DNA from: Halococcus saccharolyticus DSM 5350
GTDB lineage: Archaea; Halobacteriota; Halobacteria; Halobacteriales; Halococcaceae
Reading direction: 5' to 3'
NCBI RefSeq assembly: GCF_000336915.1
Contig: NZ_AOMD01000018.1
Location: 47,927 to 111,926, forward strand
Length of the DNA stretch: 64,000 nucleotides
Numbering within the stretch: the stretch's first letter is position 1; every line of letters begins with the position of its first letter. Below, one piece after another: positions 1 to 9,083 of this stretch. The notes under the pieces were generated by a model. The model was given only the letters and a program-made list of their open reading frames with translations, did no database searches and was not told the DNA's origin. The position numbers and the translations under genes were made by a program.

Positions 1-959
1 GTGGCGTGGGGAACAGCACAGACGTCGCTCGCGGCGATGTAGTCGGGCACGTCCTCGAAATCGACCCAGCCCGTGAGCGTCAGCCGATCTCCGATGCCGA
101 GCGAACGTGCGAGCCGTTCGAGGCCAGCGACGTAGTTGTCGTTGCCCTTCCCGACGAGCACCAACTGCACGTCCGAGCGGGTTTCGGCGAGATGGGCGAC
201 CCCCTCGATCAGGGTGTCGAGCCCGCGGTGTTCGGTGAAGTTGCCGACGTACGAAACCACGAACGATTCGTCGCGATCGAACCCGAGGCCGGTCGGGGTT
301 TCGGCCGTGTCGCGATCGAACGCGTCGAGATCGACCGTGTTTGAGACGATCTTTACCCGTTCGGGGTCCGCACCGCAGTCCCGGAGGTAGTGTGCGCGCG
401 CCTCCTCACAGACCGTGATCGTGCGATCGGCGTTCCGGACGGCGTGGCGTTCGAGGAACTTGAGTCGGGTCGGCGAGAGGAACACCCGTTGCACGAGGTC
501 CTCGGGATCGCGCGCGATCTCGCGCCAGCCACGCATCCGGTGGATCTGGCGAACAGCTTCGGGATAGTTCTCGTGGAGGTCGGCGACCACCGGCATGTCG
601 TGGTCGTCACCCACCGCGAGCGCGGTCTTCACCAGCGGGAGGTCGTGGACGTGGATCGCGTCGATCGACCCGCCGGGGAGGTCCTCGTCGGCGAGTTCCT
701 CGATCGTCCGCCGCCAAACGGGATGGACGTTGGTCGCAATGTAGCGTGCGCCGTCGACGAGCCCACGGGGACCGGCGAACAGTTCGTCGACGGGCAGTCG
801 CTGGACGTCGATCCCGTCGATCCGCTCGAAGGTGGGTTCGGCTGACCCGCCGCGACAGACCAGCGTGATCTCGTGGCCGGCCGCACGGAGCGTGGCGGCC
901 TCCTTTTCGACCCGGACGTCCGGCGGGAACCGCTCCGGAAGGAGCATACAGATGTGCAT
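1..959 (-). CDS. GT4-family glycosyltransferase, C-terminus cut by window edge
   Basis: Reading leftwards from an ATG at 957-959 the frame stays open to base 1, so the C-terminus lies outside the window. The product begins MHICMLLPERFPPDVRVEKE, the usual Rossmann start of a GT4 (glycogen-synthase-like GT-B) transferase, then shows VCRGGS, DLPLVKTAL, VCEEARAHY, VGNFTEHRGL near the nucleotide-sugar domain and DYIAASDVC near the edge. It probably transfers a sugar from a nucleotide donor at the cytoplasmic membrane face. The gene at 4818-6140 is a paralogue with the same start and internal motifs. Donor and acceptor cannot be read from the sequence. The divergent GT2 gene at 1145 suggests a shared glycan locus. 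Confidence 0.88.
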   Translation of the reverse strand, partial: MHICMLLPERFPPDVRVEKEAATLRAAGHEITLVCRGGSAEPTFERIDGIDVQRLPVDELFAGPRGLVDGARYIATNVHPVWRRTIEELADEDLPGGSIDAIHVHDLPLVKTALAVGDDHDMPVVADLHENYPEAVRQIHRMRGWREIARDPEDLVQRVFLSPTRLKFLERHAVRNADRTITVCEEARAHYLRDCGADPERVKIVSNTVDLDAFDRDTAETPTGLGFDRDESFVVSYVGNFTEHRGLDTLIEGVAHLAETRSDVQLVLVGKGNDNYVAGLERLARSLGIGDRLTLTGWVDFEDVPDYIAASDVCAVPHA

Positions 960-1144
960 GGTCAGATGGAAGACGGCGGAGTGTGTGGTCGATGACTCGT
1001 CACGAGTGGGGTTTTCGACGCTCGGCTTTCGCTCTTGTGGTCGGCTGTGATTCTCGCTGTGAGGGCATCCCGACTCTCGCCAACCAGTCCTTCTCCACGC
1101 CGCAACGAAGCCGCTTATGCCGGGCGACGGACTGGGAAGGGACA

Positions 1145-2074
1145 ATGACGCTCGTCAGCGCCGTTCTGCCGACGTACAACCGCGCGGAGTACGTCTCCGG
1201 AGCCGTCGACACAGTGCTGGAGCAGACCCACGACGAGATCGAGGTCGTCGTGGTAAACGACGGTTCGACGGACGATACGGCGGCGAAACTGGCGACGTAC
1301 GCCGACGACGATCGGGTGCGCGTCCGCCACAACGACGAGAACCGCGGCATCTCGGTCAGCATGAATCGCGCGGCCACGGTGGCGGACGGCGAGTTCATCT
1401 GCGTGCTCAACGACGACGACCGCTGGCACGAGGAGAAAGTCGAAAAACAGCTCGACGCCTTCGCAGAGCTCGGCGAGGAGTACGGCGTGGTCTACACCGG
1501 TGGGGTCGTCCGCCAGGACGAGAAGGTCGTCCGGGTCTATCGGCCGGACCGGGAGGGCGACATCTATCCCGACGTGATCGCTCGCTTCGGTCTCCACCCA
1601 CATTCGAGTCACATGCTCCGTGCGGAGTGTTTCGACCTCGGTGGGTTCGATCCCGACTTCCCCCGCGGCGTCGACTGGGATCACTGTATCCGGCTCGCGA
1701 AGGAGTACAAGTTCGCAGCCGTCGACGAACGTCTCGTCGAGCGCATCTTCCACACCGACAACATCTCACAGCAGCTGACCCACGGTATCGAGGTCAACCA
1801 GCTGATCTGGCAGAAGTACCGCGACGAGATCGAACGGTATCCCGCAATCGAGCGTCGGCTCCGTGAGAAGCAGTCTCGTGCCCGGGCGCGAGTCGCGCTC
1901 GAACGCGGCCAGCGCCGACGGGCGTTCGGCTACGCGCGCCGCGCGATGGGGTACGAACCCTCTGCCGAGAGCGTGTTCATCATGGCCTTTTCCGTGCTCG
2001 GTCGGCGGGCACTCGCGGGGGCACGTACCGCCCGCGACGCCGCAATGAACTGGCGTGCGTCGCTGGACGAATAA
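1145..2074 (+). CDS. Family 2 glycosyltransferase
   Basis: A 309-residue GT-A transferase. The open frame extends upstream to 983, but homology begins at the ATG at 1145 (MTLVSAVLPTYNRAEYVSGA), so I use that start. The GT2 hallmarks are VLPTYNR at 8-14, VVNDGSTDDT at 37-45, NRGIS at 66-70 and the metal-binding acidic run NDDDRW around 89-94. A basic C-terminal part (residues about 240-300) has no clear membrane span. It likely adds one sugar during surface-glycan assembly. It is transcribed away from the GT4 gene at 1-959 and converges with the GT2 gene ending at 2102. Donor and linkage are unknown. Confidence 0.9.
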   Translation: MTLVSAVLPTYNRAEYVSGAVDTVLEQTHDEIEVVVVNDGSTDDTAAKLATYADDDRVRVRHNDENRGISVSMNRAATVADGEFICVLNDDDRWHEEKVEKQLDAFAELGEEYGVVYTGGVVRQDEKVVRVYRPDREGDIYPDVIARFGLHPHSSHMLRAECFDLGGFDPDFPRGVDWDHCIRLAKEYKFAAVDERLVERIFHTDNISQQLTHGIEVNQLIWQKYRDEIERYPAIERRLREKQSRARARVALERGQRRRAFGYARRAMGYEPSAESVFIMAFSVLGRRALAGARTARDAAMNWRASLDE

Positions 2075-2101
2075 ATCGAAATGAGTCGTTCGCCAACTGG
2101 A

Positions 2102-3034
2102 CTACCGCACCAACTGGTAGACGCGCTGCATCGCGTTCATTCCGGGTTGTCCGAACAGCGACGCCCCCAGCGGAACCGCCGTGCGGATCGACGGCGCGTG
2201 ATAGCACGCGCGCGCGAACGATCGGACGGCGGCACCCGACCAGCGACGATCGCGGAGGGCCATTCGTCCCTCCAGCCGGTAGGTGTTGGCGAGCGCGTCC
2301 GCACGTACTCCGGGCGACGCTTCTCGGTACAGGTCGTCGTACTCCCGGACGATCTCCAACCGTCCACGGATCAGTCCCGGCGACTTTCCGCGAGAATCGT
2401 CGATCAGGCCTCGACGGACCAACGAGTCGTCGACGAACTCGAAGCTCGTTCGGCGCGCGAGATCGATCATCAGTCCGAGATCGTCGCCGCCGGGTCGATC
2501 CGGGAGCGGTAATACGTGATCGAGCACCTCACGATCGGTGAGCATCGTCGAGGTCACGCAGGGCGACATCGCGAACGCGAGCGCGGATTCGAGCACGTCA
2601 CCCCGCACAGTCGAGTCCGGCAGCACGGTACGTCCGTCCTCGTAAGTCATTCCGCAGTATGCCACGCCCGCGTCCGTCCGTTCGAGCAGGTCGACTTGGC
2701 GGGCGAACTTGCCGGGCAAGAGTCGATCGTCGTCGTCGAGGAACTGGACGTACTTCCCGGTAGCGCGCTCCGCGCCCATCGTCCGTGCAGGGTTCGAGCC
2801 CCGATTCCGATCGAGTTCGAGAGACGTGACGTCGAACTCGTCGACGACCGGTTCGGCGTGACCCTCGCCGGAGTCGTCGACCACGATGGTCTCTGTCGGA
2901 TGGTCCTGATCGATGACGCTCTCGATCGCGCCGCCGAGTCGGTCATTGCGGTAGTACGTCGGGATCACGACCGAAACGAGCGGGCCGTCCAGGGTGGACG
3001 CCGCGGACGAACCGTCGGGCGATGGCGGGCACAC
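2102..3034 (-). CDS. Family 2 glycosyltransferase
   Basis: A 310-residue GT2 protein. The frame is open far upstream to 3763, but that part is the antisense shadow of the next gene. I place the start at the GTG at 3032-3034, about 20 residues before the conserved LVSVVIPTYYRN. Further motifs are VVDDSGEG near 51, NRGSNPAR near 77 and the acidic run FLDDDDRLLPG near 98-108, the nucleotide-sugar/metal site. It is divergent from the methyltransferase-toroid fusion starting at 3089, with only about 54 bp between them, so the two share one promoter region. Specificity is unknown. The start is less certain than the family. Confidence 0.86.
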   Translation of the reverse strand: MCPPSPDGSSAASTLDGPLVSVVIPTYYRNDRLGGAIESVIDQDHPTETIVVDDSGEGHAEPVVDEFDVTSLELDRNRGSNPARTMGAERATGKYVQFLDDDDRLLPGKFARQVDLLERTDAGVAYCGMTYEDGRTVLPDSTVRGDVLESALAFAMSPCVTSTMLTDREVLDHVLPLPDRPGGDDLGLMIDLARRTSFEFVDDSLVRRGLIDDSRGKSPGLIRGRLEIVREYDDLYREASPGVRADALANTYRLEGRMALRDRRWSGAAVRSFARACYHAPSIRTAVPLGASLFGQPGMNAMQRVYQLVR

Positions 3035-3088
3035 AACGGGACGAACGAAGGAACAGCTAAATGTACACCGGAAGGGAACTCGCCGGCA

Positions 3089-4864
3089 GTGACCCGCGAC
3101 GCACATTTGAAACGCTGGGTGAACCAGCCACCGGCTAGCCCGCTCGTCGAGGCCCTTCGAACGGCCGAACGCCGGCGTGCGCTCGATCAGCTCGGCACGA
3201 CCGATCGCGTCCTCGATCTCGCCTCCGAAGCCGGCGTCACGAGGGAAATCGACGCGGCGGTGACGCGGGTCGATTTCTCGCCCAATGCGAGCGAGTACGC
3301 CCGTCAGGTCATAGACGCCGCGGACTTTCGAACTGTCGACCCCGAAGCGCCCACACTCCCGTTCGATTCCGGGCGGTTCGACGCCGCGGTGTCGATCGGG
3401 CCGTACGACTGGAAGTTTCTCGCAGTCGACGATCTCACTGACGAGGTTCACCGGACGCTCGCGCCGGACGGCCGGTTCGTCTTCTCGGTACCGACGCCGC
3501 GCTCGCCGTACGCCGTCGCCGACTGGAACACCAATCGGTACTACACACCCGCGGAAGCGCTGTCGGTGATCTCGCCCGACTGGCGGCTCGCCGATTACGA
3601 TCTCGTCTTCCAGTATCCCTACTATGCCCACATGGCGGTGAGCGCGCTTCCGGATCGATATCAAGACTCCTTCGTCGATTTCGCCGAACGCGCGAGCGAC
3701 GAACTCACTGCACGCGATCGGTGGAACGACGCGTCGTACCTCGTGCTCGCGGCCGAGCCCCATCAGTATCGATCACATCTCGACGACGCGCTCGACTGTC
3801 TGTTCCGGCCGGTCGACGAAATTGGGTTCTGGGACGACGAAGACGGCAAAATCCTTCGTGCACACGACTACGAGATCGTCGACGAGGAGGGAGGAGATCC
3901 CTCATTTTCGTGGACGCCGGACGACCGCGAACTGTGGCGGTATGCCCCCTTCGGGCTGATGGGGACGATGCAGTGGCGGACGTCGCCCCTCGCTACTGAG
4001 GTATACGATGTAAAGATCGAGCGCGCACTTTCGTACTTCACCCGCAAAATCGAGGGTGATACCCTTCATGAGATGCCCAGCTATGGGATCGGCCCACTGA
4101 CGTGTGCGTTCGCACTCGCCGCCGAGGTCTTCGACGACGATCACGAGCGGATCGCCCGCCAGCTGTTCGAACACGCACGCGCCCGGTTCGATTTCACGCA
4201 CGCTGAGGACAGCCTGCTGGCGTACGGTTGGTCGTATCTCTACGAACGCAACCGCGATCCCGAAATCCGCGACGCGCTTTCCGAGGCCCTCTGGACGATG
4301 AACGATCGTCTCACTCCCGAGGGCCTGTTCGCGTTCGACAACCACACCACTCGCCGCCACCAGAACCAGATGTACGCCTGCTGGGGGTTCGCGCGTGCCG
4401 TTGAGGTCACGGGCCAGACGGGCTATCTCGACGGCGTCGAGCGCGTGCTCGACTACACGATCGACGAACGAATGCGCGACGATGGCGCGTTCATCTGGCA
4501 AGACGTCTCGCTACCCCGACGGCTCCGACGCGGAACGACCAAACGACTCGGCTTCCGGCCGCCCCACTGGGATTTCCTCTACGAGTGTCACCAGACGTTC
4601 TTCGTCAACGCGGTCGCCCAGTACTACCGCGCGGGCGGCGAGCGCGACTACGACCGCGCGGTTCGGCGCGCGATGTCGTGGATCTACGGCGAGAGCTCGC
4701 GTGGAGATCTCGTCGGGTGCTCCGGAATCGGCGTCCCGATGCGCTTTCTCACCGTCGACGACCGGCTCGACGTCGACGACCAGATGTACAAAGGGTCCTA
4801 CGAGATCGGGTCGTACATCATGGCGCTGTCGAACCTCCTGTCCGGGCCGTTCTGCGATCGCTGA
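3089..4864 (+). CDS. Methyltransferase-like domain fused to an alpha/alpha-toroid domain
   Basis: A 591-residue protein from a GTG at 3089; the upstream open frame is antisense shadow. Residues about 20-190 look like a class I SAM methyltransferase: DRVLDLASEAG in place of motif I, VDFSPNASEYA as motif II, FDAAVSIGPYDW, then LAPDGRFVFSVPTP. Motif I lacks the usual GxGxG, so activity is uncertain. Residues about 270-591 are helical and rich in aromatic and acidic residues (SYGIGPLTCAFALAAEVF, HQNQMYACWGFARA, WDFLYECHQTFFVNAVAQYY, YKGSYEIGSYIMALSNLL), typical of (alpha/alpha)6 toroids found in glycoside hydrolases and C5-epimerases. The toroid part resembles in layout the stand-alone proteins at 12610 and 17563. 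The 3' end overlaps the convergent GT4 gene by 47 bp. A glycan-modifying role is inferred. Confidence 0.75.
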   Translation: MTRDAHLKRWVNQPPASPLVEALRTAERRRALDQLGTTDRVLDLASEAGVTREIDAAVTRVDFSPNASEYARQVIDAADFRTVDPEAPTLPFDSGRFDAAVSIGPYDWKFLAVDDLTDEVHRTLAPDGRFVFSVPTPRSPYAVADWNTNRYYTPAEALSVISPDWRLADYDLVFQYPYYAHMAVSALPDRYQDSFVDFAERASDELTARDRWNDASYLVLAAEPHQYRSHLDDALDCLFRPVDEIGFWDDEDGKILRAHDYEIVDEEGGDPSFSWTPDDRELWRYAPFGLMGTMQWRTSPLATEVYDVKIERALSYFTRKIEGDTLHEMPSYGIGPLTCAFALAAEVFDDDHERIARQLFEHARARFDFTHAEDSLLAYGWSYLYERNRDPEIRDALSEALWTMNDRLTPEGLFAFDNHTTRRHQNQMYACWGFARAVEVTGQTGYLDGVERVLDYTIDERMRDDGAFIWQDVSLPRRLRRGTTKRLGFRPPHWDFLYECHQTFFVNAVAQYYRAGGERDYDRAVRRAMSWIYGESSRGDLVGCSGIGVPMRFLTVDDRLDVDDQMYKGSYEIGSYIMALSNLLSGPFCDR

Positions 4865-6140
4865 CGGTTTCGGCGTCGCTGCCCTCCTCGTCGATTACGG
4901 TCCAAGAGAGCGACTCGTAGATCGATGCGAGACGCGAGGCGTCCCGCTCAGCGTCGTATCGGCTCTCGACCGCTCGTCGGCCGTTCGCGCCGTGCTCGGC
5001 GGCTGTTTCGGGATCGGCAAGCGCGACGAGCGCCGCAGTCAGCGATTCCCGATCGTTGGTGGGAATCACCCGGCCGGCGTCCGCCTCGCCGACGATCCGC
5101 GACGCGGGTCCGACATCGGTCGTCACGACCGGCACGCCCGTCGCCAGCGCCCGGAACAGCGTCGGCGGGATCGCCGTCTCGGCGACTGGCGATGGGTGGG
5201 TGGGGAACACACAGACGTCGCTCGCGACGACGTACGTCGGTAATCGGTCCGGATCGATTTCGGTCCGGAACGTGACCCGGCCACCCGCGAGTTCCCGTCG
5301 GGCCTGAGTTTCGAGAGCGTCCGTGGTTTCTCGATCGAGATCGCCGACGAGTACCAACTGAAGGTTCGCGACCTCGTCTGCCGCCCGCGCGGCCGCCGTG
5401 ACGACTCGTTCGAGATCGGTGTCGAACGGCCCGTTCGCGAACGCGGTGACGACGAACGCGGCCTCGGGATCGAAGCCGAGCCCGCGGTCGACGTGGCCAC
5501 TGGTTTCGAAGGTGTCCAACGCCGAGGTGGTGTCGTGGACGACCGACACCCGCTCGGGATCGACCCCCACCGCGCGAACGTAGCGTGCGCGCGCCTCCTC
5601 GCAGGTCGTCACGAGCCGATCGACGCCGTCGAGCGGCCCAGTTTCGAGTCGCCCCTGCCGCCACGGCGAGTGAAACAGCCGGCGGGCGAGTGCTCGCGGG
5701 TTTCGAAACCGATCGAGCCAGCCCTCGGTCCGATTGCGTCGGCGTTCGAGCGCCGGCGTGTTCCCGGGAAGATCGGCGATCACCGGCACGTCGTGGGCGT
5801 CACCGACTCGCAACCCGGTCTTCACGAGCCGGAGATCGGTTACCCCACAGGCGTCGATCGCCCGCTCGTCGGCGATCTCTTCGACTGCGCGCAGCCACGC
5901 GGGATTGACCATCTGGAGGGCGTACCGCACGCCGTCGAGTTTCCCCTTCAATCCGGCGTACAGCGTCTCGTCGGGGAGTCGACGCACGTCGATCCCATCG
6001 ATCGTCTCGCGGTCGCGGTCGTGGGACGCGCCGCGGCAGACGACGGTGATCGTGTGGCCTGCCTCGTGGAGCGCAACGGCGTGGCTCCGCGCCCGTTCGT
6101 CCGTCGAAAACCGGCCGTCGAACAGGAGACAGACGTGCAT
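4818..6140 (-). CDS. GT4-family glycosyltransferase
   Basis: A 440-residue GT-B transferase. The frame opens at 6182, but the conserved start MHVCLLFDGRFSTDERARSH matches its paralogue at 1-959, so the ATG at 6138-6140 is chosen. Motifs include VVCRGASHDRD, VTDLRLVKTGL, TCEEARARYVRAVGVDPERV, then the nucleotide-sugar half with LVLVGDLDRET, VASDVCVFPTHPSPVAETAIPP and LATGVPVVTTDVGPASRIV. The E-X7-E type donor loop seems to be represented by PVAETAIPPTLFRALATG. A sugar transferase role in surface-glycan synthesis is likely. The last 16 codons overlap the convergent gene ending at 4864. An upstream block at about 6228-6246 resembles one upstream of the 1-959 paralogue. Confidence 0.88.
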   Translation of the reverse strand: MHVCLLFDGRFSTDERARSHAVALHEAGHTITVVCRGASHDRDRETIDGIDVRRLPDETLYAGLKGKLDGVRYALQMVNPAWLRAVEEIADERAIDACGVTDLRLVKTGLRVGDAHDVPVIADLPGNTPALERRRNRTEGWLDRFRNPRALARRLFHSPWRQGRLETGPLDGVDRLVTTCEEARARYVRAVGVDPERVSVVHDTTSALDTFETSGHVDRGLGFDPEAAFVVTAFANGPFDTDLERVVTAAARAADEVANLQLVLVGDLDRETTDALETQARRELAGGRVTFRTEIDPDRLPTYVVASDVCVFPTHPSPVAETAIPPTLFRALATGVPVVTTDVGPASRIVGEADAGRVIPTNDRESLTAALVALADPETAAEHGANGRRAVESRYDAERDASRLASIYESLSWTVIDEEGSDAETVSDRRTARTGGSTAP

Positions 6141-6296
6141 CGGCGTCAGTCGCTCCCCTGCACTGGTCGTGCTGGTCCGCACGTTGCTTGGACTGGTGGG
6201 CTGACCATGCTCACCCGTGTCGGCGGGTCGGCTTCGCTCTTGTGGTGGTGTGGGTTTCGAACGCCGTCGCGATAGTGTGGAAGAGCGCGGGTCGTT

Positions 6297-7370
6297 CTAC
6301 GGATGGGGCCGTTCCGCGACATCGAGGTGACCCTCGTAGGTCGCCAGTAGCTCCTCGGCGATGGTCGACCACGCGAACCGCTCCAGCGCGGCCTCGCGGT
6401 TCGCCTCGCCCATCGCGGCCACCCGCTCGGGATCGGCGATGAGTTCGGCGAGCGCGTCCGTGAGCTCGTCGGCGTCGCGGGGCGCGACCAGGAGGCCGTT
6501 GTCTTCGTTGATGACCTCCGGGATCGCGCCGACAGTGGTCGACACGATGGCGTTGCCCGCGGCCATCGCTTCGAGCATCGCGATGGGGAGCCCCTCGGCG
6601 TAGGCCGGCAGGACGAAGATCGAACCCGATCCGAGGAGTCGCTGTTTGTCCTCTTCCGAGACGTAGCCGAGATACTCGACGTTGTCGTAGGTCGCCGCGA
6701 GCTCTTCGGCGTGGTTCGAGAGCGGCCCCTTGCCGGCGATCGTCACTCGAAAGTCGAGTCCCCTGTCGGCGAGCGCCTCGATCGCAGTCGCGAGTTCGAC
6801 GACGCCCTTCCGCGGGATCTGATTCGAGACCGCCACCACGTGGGGAACGTCCCCGTCGAACGCCGGGGTGTAATCGCCCGCGTCGACCGCGTTCGGGATC
6901 ACGGTGAGCTTCTCGCGGTCGGTGTGCTCGCCGAGGGTGTCCTTCCAGTACTGCGAAAGCACCACGATCTCGTCGGCGGCGTCGAACACCAGCGACTGAT
7001 ACCACCGGACGAGCGCGGAGTCGGTCGAAACGAACACGTCGAACGACGAGCCGTGGATGTGGAGTACCACGGGCCGATCCCAGACGTACTTGCTGAACAG
7101 TACGTAGTAGCCTGCTCGATAGAACGAAAACCGGTGTGATGAATGGACGTGGACGATGTCGGGCGGCGATCGAACGGTGTACGTGAGGGCGTTCCAGCAA
7201 ATGACGAGTACCGAGTGGACGAACGCGACCACACCCTCCGTCGAGAACGCGCCGATCTTGTGGGCTCCGACGCGCAGCTTCCCCGCGAGGTGGCGGCGCT
7301 GTTCGCTGATGTACTGCCCGATCCCGCCCGGGCCATGCCGGCCGACGATCAGGAGGTCGGTATCACGCAT
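6297..7370 (-). CDS. GT4-family glycosyltransferase
   Basis: A 357-residue GT-B transferase starting MRDTDLLIVGRHGPGGIGQY; the GGIGQY glycine loop is the N-terminal GT4 signature. Other motifs are DIVHVHSSHRFSFYR, LHIHGSSFDVF, VVLSQYWKD, VIPNAVDAGDY, NQIPRKGVVEL, VTIAGKGPLS and, in the donor-binding part, FVLPAYAEGLPIAMLEAMAAG, where the first E and the E of LEAMA form the classic E-X7-E pair. The start lies 3 bp after the stop of the phosphodiesterase-like gene at 7374-8966, so the two are one operon. The protein most likely adds a hexose in surface-glycan synthesis; the sugar is not predictable. Confidence 0.92.
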   Translation of the reverse strand: MRDTDLLIVGRHGPGGIGQYISEQRRHLAGKLRVGAHKIGAFSTEGVVAFVHSVLVICWNALTYTVRSPPDIVHVHSSHRFSFYRAGYYVLFSKYVWDRPVVLHIHGSSFDVFVSTDSALVRWYQSLVFDAADEIVVLSQYWKDTLGEHTDREKLTVIPNAVDAGDYTPAFDGDVPHVVAVSNQIPRKGVVELATAIEALADRGLDFRVTIAGKGPLSNHAEELAATYDNVEYLGYVSEEDKQRLLGSGSIFVLPAYAEGLPIAMLEAMAAGNAIVSTTVGAIPEVINEDNGLLVAPRDADELTDALAELIADPERVAAMGEANREAALERFAWSTIAEELLATYEGHLDVAERPHP

Positions 7371-7373
7371 CGG

Positions 7374-8966
7374 TCATTCCATGTAGCCGAGACCGCGGAG
7401 ACGGTCCTCGACGTCGTCGAAGTCCGCGTCCGCTGCAGCCGCCGCGTCACGCCCGGCGGTGGCGTGTTCGGTCGTTGCCACCTCCCGCTGGGCGGTCGCC
7501 GAGTCGGCGGCAAAGATCTCGTCGAGCACGCGACCGTCGACGTCCGCGGGTACCGCCTCGCCAGCGCTGTGGAGCACCGTTGGCGCGACGTCGACGACGT
7601 TCGCATCGGTCGGCGCGCTTCCCGGCTCGACATCGGGACCGGCGGCGAGGAAGACTCCTTCGGGCCGGTGTTCGGCCGCATGGACGCCGGGATCGGTGAA
7701 TACCGCATCGGCGAGCGTCCCCTTGACGTGGTACGCGTCGCGGCCCTCGACGACGAGATCCGGCGAGTCGTCGTCGGTCGGGAACACCTCGCTCCCGTCG
7801 TACACGTCAAGGACGCGCTCGTCGGTTTCGGGATCGGTAAGGTTCGAGAGTAGCGCTTCGAGCTCCGCTTTGACGGTATCGACTTCGTTCGGGGGGACGA
7901 TCCCCTCGTCGAAGCGCTCGGTGTCGTTGACGTAGACGTTGCCGTAGCCGTGGAAGAAGGCCTTCGTCCGGCCGTACTCGACGTCGTAGAGGCCGTGACC
8001 GCCAGGGATCTGTTCGGCGACCGCGTCGATGACACCGTGGGGAAGTCGATCCATGATGGTGCGCTCGTCGATCCCGATACGTTCCAGCGCGCCGAGCACC
8101 CGGTCTTTGGTCACGCCGAGCTGCGAGAGCGTGCCCCGCGCCGCGGTGTCGTCTTTCGGTGCGAGATATCCTTCGCGCGCGAGCAGGCTGTTGACGTTGA
8201 CGAGCTTCGAGACCGGGCCGAACCCGTGATCGGAAACCACGAACAGCGTCGCGTCGTTGGCAGCGGCGTACTCACGAGCCTCACCGATCACCGCATCGAG
8301 CTGGCGGTAGTGATCGAGCAGCACCGACTCGTCCCAGAGGAGGTGCTGGAGCCGATCGGGAGCCGTGTAGGTGAAAAAGAACAGCCGCCAGTCGTCGGTC
8401 TCCATCAGCAGGTGGAGTAGCTCGGTTCGGGCCGCGACGAGTCCGTCGAGATCGGCGGCGAACTCCGCGTCGGTCCCGTCGTAATCCCGCCAGCTCAATC
8501 CGATCTCGTAGTCGGGGATCCGTCGTTCGATCTCCGCAGCGAGTTCGGGCGGGTGGGTGAACCCCTCCTCACGCGAGGGCGTCATCATCCCGGTCACCAT
8601 CTTCCCCTCGATCTCGCTCGCGGGGTAGGTCATCGGGGTGTTCGCGACGACCGCCGGCGAGAGGAGGTCCCACAGCGCCGGGCGATCGCAGTCCGCGCTG
8701 GTGTTGACCCGGTGGCGGTAGTCTCGACGGAGACCGTGAAACGCGTAGATTCCGTGTTTGTCCGGACCGACACCGGTGGCGATCGACGGCCACGCTAGCG
8801 CGGTGTTGGCGGGTTTCGTGCTCTCGAGTTCGCCCGCAGCACCCTCCTCGATGAGTGCCGCAACGTTCGGGAGTTCGCCCGCGTCGGCCCACGCACGGAG
8901 CCGATCCCACGGCACGCCGTCGAGGCCGAGAACGAACGCCCGTTCCGGTGGCGCTGTCCCGGTCAT
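7374..8966 (-). CDS. Alkaline-phosphatase-superfamily phosphodiesterase/nucleotide pyrophosphatase-like protein
   Basis: A 530-residue soluble protein. The N-terminus FVLGLDGVPWDRLR gives the first metal-binding Asp. KPANTALAWPSIATG at about residues 55-69 gives the probable Thr nucleophile, followed by PDKHGIYAFHG. The C-terminal half has LFVVSDHGFGPVSK and SPDLVV, the remaining metal ligands. This is the type I phosphodiesterase/nucleotide pyrophosphatase branch of the alkaline phosphatase superfamily. It ends in LRGLGYME, like the homologues at 11142 and 48326. It lies 117 bp downstream of the GT-C-like gene and runs into the GT4 gene. Placement inside glycan operons suggests work on phospho-linked glycans or lipid-phosphate carriers; that is inference. 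Confidence 0.85.
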   Translation of the reverse strand: MTGTAPPERAFVLGLDGVPWDRLRAWADAGELPNVAALIEEGAAGELESTKPANTALAWPSIATGVGPDKHGIYAFHGLRRDYRHRVNTSADCDRPALWDLLSPAVVANTPMTYPASEIEGKMVTGMMTPSREEGFTHPPELAAEIERRIPDYEIGLSWRDYDGTDAEFAADLDGLVAARTELLHLLMETDDWRLFFFTYTAPDRLQHLLWDESVLLDHYRQLDAVIGEAREYAAANDATLFVVSDHGFGPVSKLVNVNSLLAREGYLAPKDDTAARGTLSQLGVTKDRVLGALERIGIDERTIMDRLPHGVIDAVAEQIPGGHGLYDVEYGRTKAFFHGYGNVYVNDTERFDEGIVPPNEVDTVKAELEALLSNLTDPETDERVLDVYDGSEVFPTDDDSPDLVVEGRDAYHVKGTLADAVFTDPGVHAAEHRPEGVFLAAGPDVEPGSAPTDANVVDVAPTVLHSAGEAVPADVDGRVLDEIFAADSATAQREVATTEHATAGRDAAAAADADFDDVEDRLRGLGYME

Positions 8967-9083
8967 GGCTGATACATACTAGTGGAGGCTCCTCGCGTGA
9001 TGGCCATTACCGTTTTCATTTGCGTACGGTCGTTCTCCAGCCGATAGTCGCGAACAGCACGATGAACCGTCCGACGATGTCGC

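Noticed and set aside
2516..3088. N-terminal extension of the methyltransferase-toroid gene to 2516
   Set aside because: This region codes for the GT2 protein on the minus strand; the fusion protein's family features begin only after the GTG at 3089.
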